Below, piece after piece: positions 18,088 through 26,244 of a stretch of DNA of 64,000 bases. The stretch is taken from positions 62,001-126,000 of the forward strand of contig CAZZKF010000001.1 in NCBI GenBank assembly GCA_964654995.1, read 5' to 3'. Each line of letters opens with the position of its first letter. Within the stretch, counting starts at the first letter, position 1. Source of the stretch: CAZZKF01 sp964654995 (GTDB taxonomy: Bacteria > Pseudomonadota > Alphaproteobacteria > CAZZKF01). Below the pieces are notes generated by a model, which made no database searches, was not told the DNA's origin, and was given only the letters and a program-made list of their open reading frames with translations. A program made the position numbers and the translations under genes.

Positions 18088-19098
18088 CTAGTTGTTGCCT
18101 GCGGCCTGCATCTGGAGGAAGCCGATGTTGGCGAGCTTGTCCCGGAACAGCGCGTCGTACCGCTTGAAGTCGTTGACCCGCCAGTTGAAGAAATAGCCGC
18201 CGATCCGTTCGGCCTTGTCCAGCTTGGCTTCCAGACCGGCATTTGCGAACTCCCTGAGGTGGTCGAGCACGGCCGCATCGCCCTTGGAGAACACCGATGC
18301 CCCCCACGCATAGATCTGCGAGACCTTGATTTCTTTTCGCCCGGCAAGGCGAATGGCGCGTGGACTGTTGATGAAGCGGCGCGCATTGAATTCCAGAAGT
18401 CCGGCGACATTGTCGGCGGTAAACGCCCGATTGAGGATGTCGGGCGCACCCAGCGTCCCGTCGAACAGGCCATAGAGCACCAGCGGGTCGGGCCAGACCT
18501 TGAACAGGATACGCTCGCGAATGTCGTTGAGCGACAGCGGCACACCCTCGACGGTGAATTTCTTCTCCGCCCAGGCGGCCGGTTTGCGCCGGCTTCCCAT
18601 CCGCAAGCTCTTGATCCGCTTGATCGGATAGGCGTCGGCAATCGCCGCGTAGACGCCGGCATTGTAAAAGTTGAGCCAATAGGCCAGCTGCTCGTCACGC
18701 GGCAGGCGGGTCACCTCGACCTTCTGAAGGCGGCGCAGATAGAAATGCAGGGCCTTCTTGTGCTTGTCCCGGAGCAGGCTGTAGGCGACACGATTGGCCT
18801 GAACGGACTCACCGCCGCCGCGTTTGCCCTTCAGACGCGATCCGGTCTGCGGCAGGCGCCTTTGGCCGACGCCGCCTTCTTTGGTGGTGTCGGTCACGTG
18901 AACCGTGCCGATCAACAGCCGGTTCCAGATCGTGTGATCAACGGTGCGCATGGTTGCCTCGTCATGGCGGAACCAGCGCTGCCAGTCGATCTCGTCAGTT
19001 GCTGCCTGTGCCGGGGCGACTGCGAAAACCGCGATCAGCAACGGCGAGACAAACAGCAACAAAGCCCTGACCGCATCCCTTGTTCTTCTCGATGACAT
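18088..19098 (-). CDS. Exported DUF547 domain protein
   Basis: This 336-residue protein has a Sec signal peptide (ALLLFVSPLLIAVFAVAPAQA, cleavage after AQA) and a DUF547 domain. The typical features are AYWLNFYNAGVYAAIADAYPI, FTVEGVPLSLNDIRERIL, LYGLFDGTLGAP and, near the C-terminus, GYFFNWRVNDF. The biochemical role of the family is not established. ATG 19098 has AAGGAGG eleven bases upstream. The gene is divergent from the RND efflux pair across a 304-base region. Confidence 0.88.
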   Translation of the reverse strand: MSSRRTRDAVRALLLFVSPLLIAVFAVAPAQAATDEIDWQRWFRHDEATMRTVDHTIWNRLLIGTVHVTDTTKEGGVGQRRLPQTGSRLKGKRGGGESVQANRVAYSLLRDKHKKALHFYLRRLQKVEVTRLPRDEQLAYWLNFYNAGVYAAIADAYPIKRIKSLRMGSRRKPAAWAEKKFTVEGVPLSLNDIRERILFKVWPDPLVLYGLFDGTLGAPDILNRAFTADNVAGLLEFNARRFINSPRAIRLAGRKEIKVSQIYAWGASVFSKGDAAVLDHLREFANAGLEAKLDKAERIGGYFFNWRVNDFKRYDALFRDKLANIGFLQMQAAGNN

Positions 19099-19402
19099 GA
19101 CCCCAGATGCCTCCTTGATATGAACCTGAATCACTTTGGCAATCAGCTTTGCGGACAAGATGCGCTCCCCGGGAGGCCTGCTGTGCAGGGCCGACCAATG
19201 CACCCGCGAGTCGCGAGTCGATGACCGCGATATCCCGCATGGCTACAATAACAGGTAATGTGGATTATCGAAGCCTGTTCACGTAAAGTTTAGCGGATTT
19301 GCCTCCCGGGGAACCAAGTTTCCACTATGCTGTTGGCAAAACGCGCGGATATCGGGCGAGCGCACCGGTGGCGGCAGGGAACAACAGGACACGGACAGAT
19401 CA
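19099..19402. promoter_or_regulatory. Divergent intergenic region between DUF547 gene and RND efflux operon
   Basis: No gene is seen in these 304 bases. They must hold promoters for both directions. A short direct repeat GCGAGTC-GCGAGTC occurs near 19206-19219, and an AT-richer stretch (about 19236-19295) contains GTAAAGTTTAGC and CACTATGCT. No promoter pair can be assigned with confidence, and no regulator gene adjoins the efflux genes. Confidence 0.35.
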
Positions 19403-20509
19403 ATGCGTCGGCATCCGTTCATAACGATTGTGATTGTTCTGGTGCTCGTTGGCGCCGGGCTGACGGCCTTGAAGATCAGGGACCGTCAGGCCCAGACCCC
19501 GGGGATGGCCATGCCGCCGGTCTCGGTCGTCGTGGCGCCAGTGCGCCGGGCTCTGTTCGCCGATCAGATCGAGGCCCTGGGCACGGCGCGGGCGAATGAA
19601 TCAGTGGCGATCACCGCCAAGGTGACCGAAACCGTGCGCAAGATCAATTTCTCGGACGGCATGTTCGTGCAAAAAGGCGACATCCTGGTGGAGCTCACCA
19701 ACGCCGCCGAAAGCGCCGAACTGGCCGAATATCAGGCCGGTCTGTCGGAAGCCAAGAAGCAGTACGAACGCCTGGTCGGCCTGGTGGCGCGGGGCAATGC
19801 CGCGCAGTCGGTTCTGGACGAGCAGATCGCCGAGGTCGAGACCGCCGAGGCGCGGATCAACCAGACCCTGGCGCGGCTTTCCGATCGCCTGATCCGGGCG
19901 CCGTTCAGCGGCATCCTCGGCTTTCGCAACGTCAGCCCGGGCACCCTGGTAACCCCGACGACGGTGATCACGACGCTTGACGACATCAGCATCATCAAGC
20001 TCGATTTTGCCATACCCGAGCGCTTCCTGACCGACCTGAAGCCGGGCCTCGAGGTCACTGCAACCAGCGTCGCCTATCCGGGCCGAGCGTTTTCCGGCAA
20101 GGTGACGACGATCGGCTCGCGGGTCGATCCGGTCACCCGGGCGATTGCGGTGCGGGCCGAGATCCCCAACCAGGACAATCTGTTGCGGCCCGGCATGCTG
20201 ATGAATGTGACGTTGATCAGCCGCCAGACCGAGGCCCTGATGGTGCCGGAAAGCGCGCTGGTGCCGGTTCAGAACCGCCAGTACGTCTATGTCGTCGATG
20301 ATGCCAGTCAGGCCCGGCGCCGTCAGGTCACCATCGGTCGGCGCCGGCCCGGCGGGGTCGAAATCGTCGATGGTCTGAGCGAAGGCGAGTGGGTGGTGGT
20401 CGAAGGCATGTTGCGGCTGCGACCCGGCGTGCGGGTCAACGTCGTTGAGCGCCGCAGTTCGGCGATCAGCGAGCGCACCGGCATGACCGCGCCCGGCGAC
20501 GCCGGCTGA
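19403..20509 (+). CDS. RND efflux periplasmic adaptor (membrane fusion protein)
   Basis: This 368-residue HlyD/AcrA-type adaptor links an inner-membrane RND pump to an outer-membrane channel. It has an N-terminal anchor (ITIVIVLVLVGAGLTALKI), a barrel/lipoyl half beginning at ALGTARANESVAITAKVTE, a short coiled hairpin (ETAEARINQTLARL), the second lipoyl half RAPFSGILGFRNVSPGTLVTP, and a beta-barrel with RPGMLMNVTLI. The short hairpin places it in the MexH/heavy-drug-efflux-like group. The pump gene starts 29 bases downstream. No outer-membrane factor gene is present here. Confidence 0.93.
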   Translation: MRRHPFITIVIVLVLVGAGLTALKIRDRQAQTPGMAMPPVSVVVAPVRRALFADQIEALGTARANESVAITAKVTETVRKINFSDGMFVQKGDILVELTNAAESAELAEYQAGLSEAKKQYERLVGLVARGNAAQSVLDEQIAEVETAEARINQTLARLSDRLIRAPFSGILGFRNVSPGTLVTPTTVITTLDDISIIKLDFAIPERFLTDLKPGLEVTATSVAYPGRAFSGKVTTIGSRVDPVTRAIAVRAEIPNQDNLLRPGMLMNVTLISRQTEALMVPESALVPVQNRQYVYVVDDASQARRRQVTIGRRRPGGVEIVDGLSEGEWVVVEGMLRLRPGVRVNVVERRSSAISERTGMTAPGDAG

Positions 20510-20538
20510 GCGGCGGGCACGGGGTCAGGGGGGACGCC

Positions 20539-23500
20539 ATGGTTCTTTCCGATGTTTCGGTCAAGCGGCCGGTCTTTGCGACGGTGATCAGCCTGCTGCT
20601 GCTGGCCTTCGGCATTCTCTCCTACCGCCAGCTTCCGTTGCGCGAATACCCCGATATCAGCGCCCCCGTGGTGACCGTGCAAACCCGCTATCCGGGCGCC
20701 TCGGCCGATATCATCGAGACCGAGGTCACCGAACTGATCGAGGACCAGATCAGCGGCATCGAAGGGATCCGGACTGTCGAGTCCTCGAGCCGCGAGGGCA
20801 TCTCCAACGTGGTCATCGAATTCTATCTCGACCGCGACATCGACGCCGCCGCCAACGACGTGCGCGAGCGCGTGTCCAGGATCACCGCCAACCTGCCCGA
20901 CGAAGCCGATCCGCCGGAGATCTTCAAGGCCGACGCCGATGCCTCGGCGATCATGTGGTACAACCTGTCCAGCCCGCGCATGAACGAGATGGAGCTGACC
21001 GACTACGCCGAGCGCTTCCTGGTCGATGAGCTGACAACGGTCAATGGCGTGGCCCGGATCTGGATCGGCGGCGCACGCCGCTTCGCCATGCGCATCTGGC
21101 TCGATCGCCGGGCGATGGCGGCGCGCGGGCTGACGGTTCAGGACATCGAGGCCAAGCTGCGCTCGGAAAACGTCGAGCTGCCGGCCGGGCGTATTGAATC
21201 CGTCGATCGCGAATTCACGGTGCGGATCGAACGCTCTTACCGGCGTCCCCAGGACTTCGCCAATCTGGTGCTGGCCCGGGGTGCCGACGGCCATCTCGTG
21301 CGGCTTGGCGAGGTCGCCCGGGTCGAACTGGGGCCCGAAGATGATCGCACCGAATTCCTCGGCAACGGCGAGGCCCTGGTCGGGCTCGGCATTGTCAAGC
21401 AGTCGACGGCGAACACGCTGGAGGTGGCGCGCGGCGTCAAGGCCAAGATCGCCAAGCTCCGGGAGTTTCTGCCGAACGACGTGTTCATTCACGAAAGCAG
21501 CGATCATTCGGTGTTCATCGAGGCGGCCATTCGTCAGGTCTACCGCACCCTGGCGATTGCCCTCGGCCTGGTGATCCTCATCATCTATCTGTTTCTCGGG
21601 AATATGCGGGCGACGCTGGTGCCCGCGGTCGTTGTGCCGGTCTGTCTGACCGCGTCGTTCATCGTGCTTGCCGCCTTCGGCTATACCGTCAATCTGATGA
21701 CCCTTCTGGCGCTGGTGCTGGCCATCGGCCTGGTCGTCGATGACTCGATTGTCGTGCTGGAAAACATCTATCGCCGGGTGGAAATGGGCGAGCCGGCGCT
21801 GCTGGCATCCTACCGCGGCGCCCGCCAGGTGGCGTTTGCGGTGATCTCGACGACGGCCGTGCTGGTGGCGGTGTTCGTACCCATTGCCTTTCTCGGCGGC
21901 AACATCGGCCGGATGTTTGCGGAACTGGCGGTAGCGATCGCCGGGGCGGTGGTGTTTTCCAGCATCCTCGCCCTGTCGCTCTCACCGATGATGTGCTCGA
22001 AGCTGCTGCGCCGGCGCGCCCGGCGCGGCCGGCTCAGCGCCACGACCGACCGGCTGTTTTCGCGCTTGAGCGCGGCCTATCGCGAGGCCCTGAGCAAGAC
22101 CCTGCCGCACCCGATGCTGACGGGGGCGGTGCTGGTTGGCATTGTGGTGGCAATCGGGGCGTTGATGCGGGTGCTGCCGGCCGAATTCGTGCCCGAAGAG
22201 GACCGCGGCATTTTCTTCGTCTTTGTCGAGACACCGGAAGGCTCGAGCTTCGAGGCCACGCAGCGTCAGATGCGGCTGTTTGAAGCGCCGCTGATGAAGC
22301 TGGTGGAGGACGGCAAGGCGACCCGCGTGATGGCCCGCATTCCCGGCTTCGGCAGCAGCGACGAAGTCAATCGCGGCATCTTCATCGTCGTCATGGTGCC
22401 CTGGGACCAGCGCCAGGAATCCACCCAGGAAATCATGAGCGATCTGTTCAAGAAGTTCATGGTGATGCCGGGCGGGCGCGCGTTTCCGGTGATGCGCCAG
22501 GGATTTGGCCGGCACATGTCGAAACCGGTGGAATTCGTTATCGGCGGCAGCAGCTATGAGGAGCTGACCCGCTGGCGCGACATCATTCTGGCAGAAGCCG
22601 CCACGAACCCCGGGCTGCTGGGCGTCAGCGCGGATTACAAGGAAACCAAGCCGCAGCTGCAGGTCACCATCGACCGCGATCGGGCCGCCGATCTCGGCGT
22701 GTCGATCCGCAATATCGGGCTCACGCTCGAGACCATGATGAATTCGCGCCGGGTCACCACCTTCAACGACCGCGGCGAGGAATATGATGTGGTCCTGCAG
22801 AGTGCCGACGCTGACCGGCGCACGCCGGACGATCTGTCCAACATCTATGTCCGTTCCGAGACCACCGGGCGGCTTATCCCGCTGGCCAATCTGGTGACCT
22901 TCAGGAATCTGGCGGACGCCGGCACGCTCAACCGCTTCAACCGGATGCGGGCGATCACCATCGAGGCCAATCTGGCGCCCGGCTATGCGCTCGGCGATGC
23001 CCTCGATTTCCTCGAAAACATCGTGCGCACCAAGCTGCCCGACGACGTGCGCATCGACTACAAGGGCCAGTCCCGGGAATTCCGGGATTCCAGCCGCTCG
23101 CTCTATTTCGTTTTCGCGCTGGCGCTTCTCGTGGTGTTTCTGGTGCTGGCCGCCCAGTTCGAAAGTTTCATCCATCCCATCGTCATCATGCTGACCGTGC
23201 CGCTGGCGGTGGCCGGTGCCCTTTACGGGCTGTTCCTGACCGACGGCACGCTCAACGTCTACAGCCAGATCGGCATCATCATGCTGGTCGGCATCGCCGC
23301 CAAGAACGGGATTCTGATCGTCGAATTCGCCAATCAGCTGCGCGATGCCGGCCGCTCGATCACCGATGCCATTCTCGAAGCCGCCCGCATCCGTCTGCGC
23401 CCGGTGCTGATGACGGCAGTGTCCACGATGATGGGGGCGGTGCCCCTGATGCTGGCCCGCGGCCCCGGTGCCGCCAGCCTGCAGACCGTGGGTGTGGTGG

Positions 23501-23643
23501 TGTTTGCCGGCGTCTCCTTCGCCACTCTCTTGACCCTGTTCGTGGTGCCCGTCTTCTACCGCCTGCTGGCCCCCTATACCCGGGCGCCCGGTGCGGTGGC
23601 TCAGGAACTCGACGAACTGCTGAAGCGGGAGCCAGCCGAATAG
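20539..23643 (+). CDS. RND family multidrug efflux permease (HAE-1 type)
   Basis: This 1034-residue inner-membrane proton antiporter has twelve predicted membrane helices and two large periplasmic loops. The N-terminus SDVSVKRPVFATVISLLLLAFG, the proton-relay pair GLVVDDSIVVLENIYR (Asp-Asp in TM4), the TM10 lysine region GIAAKNGILIVEFAN, and the tail FVVPVFYRLL are diagnostic. Length is normal for HAE-1 pumps. It forms an operon with the adaptor upstream, with AGGGGGG five bases before the ATG. It needs a TolC-like partner from elsewhere. Substrates cannot be read from sequence. It converges on fdhD with seven bases between the stop codons. Confidence 0.95.
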   Translation: MVLSDVSVKRPVFATVISLLLLAFGILSYRQLPLREYPDISAPVVTVQTRYPGASADIIETEVTELIEDQISGIEGIRTVESSSREGISNVVIEFYLDRDIDAAANDVRERVSRITANLPDEADPPEIFKADADASAIMWYNLSSPRMNEMELTDYAERFLVDELTTVNGVARIWIGGARRFAMRIWLDRRAMAARGLTVQDIEAKLRSENVELPAGRIESVDREFTVRIERSYRRPQDFANLVLARGADGHLVRLGEVARVELGPEDDRTEFLGNGEALVGLGIVKQSTANTLEVARGVKAKIAKLREFLPNDVFIHESSDHSVFIEAAIRQVYRTLAIALGLVILIIYLFLGNMRATLVPAVVVPVCLTASFIVLAAFGYTVNLMTLLALVLAIGLVVDDSIVVLENIYRRVEMGEPALLASYRGARQVAFAVISTTAVLVAVFVPIAFLGGNIGRMFAELAVAIAGAVVFSSILALSLSPMMCSKLLRRRARRGRLSATTDRLFSRLSAAYREALSKTLPHPMLTGAVLVGIVVAIGALMRVLPAEFVPEEDRGIFFVFVETPEGSSFEATQRQMRLFEAPLMKLVEDGKATRVMARIPGFGSSDEVNRGIFIVVMVPWDQRQESTQEIMSDLFKKFMVMPGGRAFPVMRQGFGRHMSKPVEFVIGGSSYEELTRWRDIILAEAATNPGLLGVSADYKETKPQLQVTIDRDRAADLGVSIRNIGLTLETMMNSRRVTTFNDRGEEYDVVLQSADADRRTPDDLSNIYVRSETTGRLIPLANLVTFRNLADAGTLNRFNRMRAITIEANLAPGYALGDALDFLENIVRTKLPDDVRIDYKGQSREFRDSSRSLYFVFALALLVVFLVLAAQFESFIHPIVIMLTVPLAVAGALYGLFLTDGTLNVYSQIGIIMLVGIAAKNGILIVEFANQLRDAGRSITDAILEAARIRLRPVLMTAVSTMMGAVPLMLARGPGAASLQTVGVVVFAGVSFATLLTLFVVPVFYRLLAPYTRAPGAVAQELDELLKREPAE

Positions 23644-23649
23644 GGCGGC

Positions 23650-24585
23650 TCAGCGCGCCGCGGCGCAGACCTCGGCCGGGATTTCGCGGATGCGGTGCGG
23701 GTGCGCGTAGACGGTCGCCCGCTGGCCGCGCACGAAGCCGCACAGGGTAACGCCGAACTTGTCCGCCACCGCGATGGCCAGCGAGGTCGGCGCGCTGACC
23801 GCGGCGACGATCTCGAGCCCGGCACGCACCGCCTTGGTCACCATCTCGAGGCTCAGCCGGCTCGACAGCACGACGCCGTGCCCGGCCAGCGGCAGGCCCG
23901 AAAGCAGGGCCTTGCCGATCACCTTGTCGAGCGCATTGTGGCGGCCCAGGTCCTCGGCGCTGGCGAGGATGCCGCCATCGGCCCCGAAGATGGCTGCCGC
24001 ATGGGCGCCGCCGGTTTCCATGAACACCGCCTGGCGCTCGCGCATTGCCTCCATGAGGGCGGCAAACCCGCGGGCGTCGAGCCGCAGGGTATCGGGCACC
24101 GGCTCGAGCCCGAAGATGTTGCTGTCCAGCACCTCGCGGCTGCCGCAGATGCCGCATGAACTGGTCATCACGACATTGCGCCGGCGGGCGTTCACCTGCT
24201 CGGGCGCATGCAGCTCGATGCGCACCACGCCGGGCGTGTCCGGGCACAGCGCCATGGTCTTGATGTCATCGAGGCCGGCAATCAGCCCTTCGGTGAAGGC
24301 GAAGCCGGCGGCCAGCGCCAGGGCTTCGGGCTCATGCGTATCGGTGAGCACGCCCTCTTCACGGGTAAAGCCGGTGGCCTCGCCGAGGTCTTCGGTGGGC
24401 GTCCACATCAGCGTATAGGTGCCGACGCCGGCGATATCGAGGGTCAGGGCATCTTCCTCGACCACCCGCGTCTCTTCGATCACCGGCGCCGCACCCGGCG
24501 CGGCCAGATGCACGGCGCGCACCGCATGCACGCCGTAGGGGGGAAGGGCGTCGCTGTTGTCCTGTTTTCGATCCATGAGCCGCAT
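23650..24585 (-). CDS. fdhD: Formate dehydrogenase accessory sulfurtransferase FdhD
   Basis: FdhD takes sulfur from IscS and transfers it to the molybdenum cofactor (Mo=S) of formate dehydrogenases. The protein of about 308-311 residues has the catalytic pair in SSCGICGS, LTFCDG-region equivalents (ALAAGFAFTEGL), the MDKV-like block RHNALDKVIGKAL, and FVRGQRATVYAHPHRI at the end. It is the last gene of the minus-strand molybdoenzyme operon, 58 bases after the membrane-anchor gene. This suggests that the oxidoreductase upstream is its client, although it does not look like a classical formate dehydrogenase. Two ATGs are possible, at 24585 and 24576. Confidence 0.92.
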   Translation of the reverse strand: MRLMDRKQDNSDALPPYGVHAVRAVHLAAPGAAPVIEETRVVEEDALTLDIAGVGTYTLMWTPTEDLGEATGFTREEGVLTDTHEPEALALAAGFAFTEGLIAGLDDIKTMALCPDTPGVVRIELHAPEQVNARRRNVVMTSSCGICGSREVLDSNIFGLEPVPDTLRLDARGFAALMEAMRERQAVFMETGGAHAAAIFGADGGILASAEDLGRHNALDKVIGKALLSGLPLAGHGVVLSSRLSLEMVTKAVRAGLEIVAAVSAPTSLAIAVADKFGVTLCGFVRGQRATVYAHPHRIREIPAEVCAAAR

Positions 24586-24643
24586 TGCCTCTGCGACCCA
24601 GTATAGCAGGCCTTGGCGCTCTACGAGCCTCCGCCGGTTTGCG

Positions 24644-25585
24644 TCAGCGGACCAGGCCGTCGCTGATGTCGAGAATCGGCTCGAACACGCCGGCCTTGAA
24701 CATCAGCACCCGGAAGGCGAAATAGCCGACCAGCTCGGCCACCGCCACCGTCCACAGCATCGCCGGTCCGGGCGCCACCAGAAGCAGCGCCAGCACCGGG
24801 ACCACCATGCCGATCCCGAACACCAGCGAGATGAAGGGCCGGGCATAAAGCGTCCTGAGCAGCAGCTCGACCGACTGATGGCCGCCCTTGGAATTGTAGT
24901 TGGCGCCATGCAGGACGCCCACAACGACGCCGAAAGCCAGCGCGAGAAGGCCGAGATTGACCTTGACGAGGAGTGCGATGACACCCTCGCCGCCGGCGCC
25001 CCAGCCGCTGGCGATCAGGGCGGCGGCCACAGCCGTGCTGGCAAGCGGTGCGTACGCCAGCCCGGCAACCGGCATCAGCCCGTTGCTCCACAAGGCAATG
25101 GCGGAAGAATGCGACATGGCAAGCCCCTGATAGGTGACCACCACCAGCGCGGCCAGGCCGGCGATTGCCGCAATCAGGGTTGAGATCGCACCGGCAAAGC
25201 CAGCGCTTTCAATGCCCAGCGCGCCAAGAACGGCTGGAACGATGCCATAGACCTGATCGAGTACATGGATGGTACCGAAGCCGATGAACAGGACGATGGC
25301 GATCAGTCCGCGGCTGACCCACGAGCGGTCGGGCCGCAGAATCGCCCGCCACGACTTGGCCGGCACGCCCATGTGCGAGAGATGGAAATAGGTCTTGCCG
25401 ATGCCGGTCACCAGAAGCCCGAGAATCATGCCGGGCACGAATCCGATGAGCATCGATACGATAAACAGGCCGGCGCCGGTCTCGCCGCAGAAGAAAGCGG
25501 CGGCCATCGGCGTGTCCCAATAGCGCTGAAACCGGTATCCCAGCTTGAGGGTGCCGCCCGTGATCCCGATCTGTTGCGGTTTCAT
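24644..25585 (-). CDS. DmsC/NrfD-type membrane anchor subunit of molybdopterin oxidoreductase
   Basis: This 313-residue polytopic protein has about eight membrane helices (for example GAGLFIVSMLIGFVPGMI, GLIAIVLFIGFGTIHVL, LGLLALAFGVVVGVLH). The HLSHMGVPAKSWRAILRPDRSWVSRG region is typical of DmsC-like quinone-interacting anchors. It should tie the Fe-S and catalytic subunits to the inner membrane and exchange electrons with the quinone pool. The gene sits 44 bases after the Fe-S subunit gene. The closest functional analogues by operon plan are DmsC, PsrC and PadD; the exact type is not decided by what I can see. Confidence 0.85.
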   Translation of the reverse strand: MKPQQIGITGGTLKLGYRFQRYWDTPMAAAFFCGETGAGLFIVSMLIGFVPGMILGLLVTGIGKTYFHLSHMGVPAKSWRAILRPDRSWVSRGLIAIVLFIGFGTIHVLDQVYGIVPAVLGALGIESAGFAGAISTLIAAIAGLAALVVVTYQGLAMSHSSAIALWSNGLMPVAGLAYAPLASTAVAAALIASGWGAGGEGVIALLVKVNLGLLALAFGVVVGVLHGANYNSKGGHQSVELLLRTLYARPFISLVFGIGMVVPVLALLLVAPGPAMLWTVAVAELVGYFAFRVLMFKAGVFEPILDISDGLVR

Positions 25586-25629
25586 GAGATGTTGAACTCC
25601 TTATCCCTCATGTCGACGGACATGGCTGG

Positions 25630-26244
25630 TCAGTCGATGTAATAGACCTTCGGTCTGGTGTTTTTCTGCGGCAGCGGCTGGCGTCCGCCACGCTCGCGGA
25701 TCAGCCGGCGGGCCTTGCTGTCGGGATCGTCGAGATCGCCGAAGATGCGGGCATCCGTCGGACAGGTCGCCACGCAGGCAGGATCGAGACCGGCGCTGAC
25801 GCGCTCCGAGCAGAAGTCGCATTTGACCATGGTACCGGCGATGAACCGCTCATACCCCTGCTCTTCGAACGGGGTCAGCGATCCGTCGTGGAACAGACCG
25901 TCTTTCAAGAGCTCGGGCTCCATCAGCGAGCGCTGGTCATAGGGGCACGCCACCGCGCAGGACGCACAGCCGATGCATTTTTCGGCATCGACCATGACGA
26001 TCCCGTCGTCGCGGGTATACGTCGCCCCGCTGGGACAGACCCGCTCGCAGGGCGCGTCTTCGCAGTGGTTGCAGATGGTCGGGATATAGACGCGGGTGAC
26101 GTTGGGATAGGTGCCCACCTCGGCACTCAGCGTCTTGGTGAAGAAAATCCCGTCGGGGAGAGAATTCTCCTGCTTGCAAGCAACCGTGCACGCATTGCAG
26201 CCGATGCAGCGGCGCAAATCGAACACCATGCCCCAACTGGTCAT
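25630..26244 (-). CDS. Four-cluster [4Fe-4S] electron-transfer subunit (DmsB/PhsB/PadC type)
   Basis: This 204-residue ferredoxin-like subunit carries four cysteine groups: CIGCNACTVACK (residues 13-23), CNHCEDAPCERVCP, CIGCASCAVACP and CDFCSERV...CVATCP. It passes electrons between the molybdenum subunit and the membrane anchor. The N-terminus begins directly with the first cluster motif and has no Tat or Sec signal. Its ATG overlaps the stop of the catalytic-subunit gene by four bases, so the two are tightly coupled. Confidence 0.95.
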   Translation of the reverse strand: MTSWGMVFDLRRCIGCNACTVACKQENSLPDGIFFTKTLSAEVGTYPNVTRVYIPTICNHCEDAPCERVCPSGATYTRDDGIVMVDAEKCIGCASCAVACPYDQRSLMEPELLKDGLFHDGSLTPFEEQGYERFIAGTMVKCDFCSERVSAGLDPACVATCPTDARIFGDLDDPDSKARRLIRERGGRQPLPQKNTRPKVYYID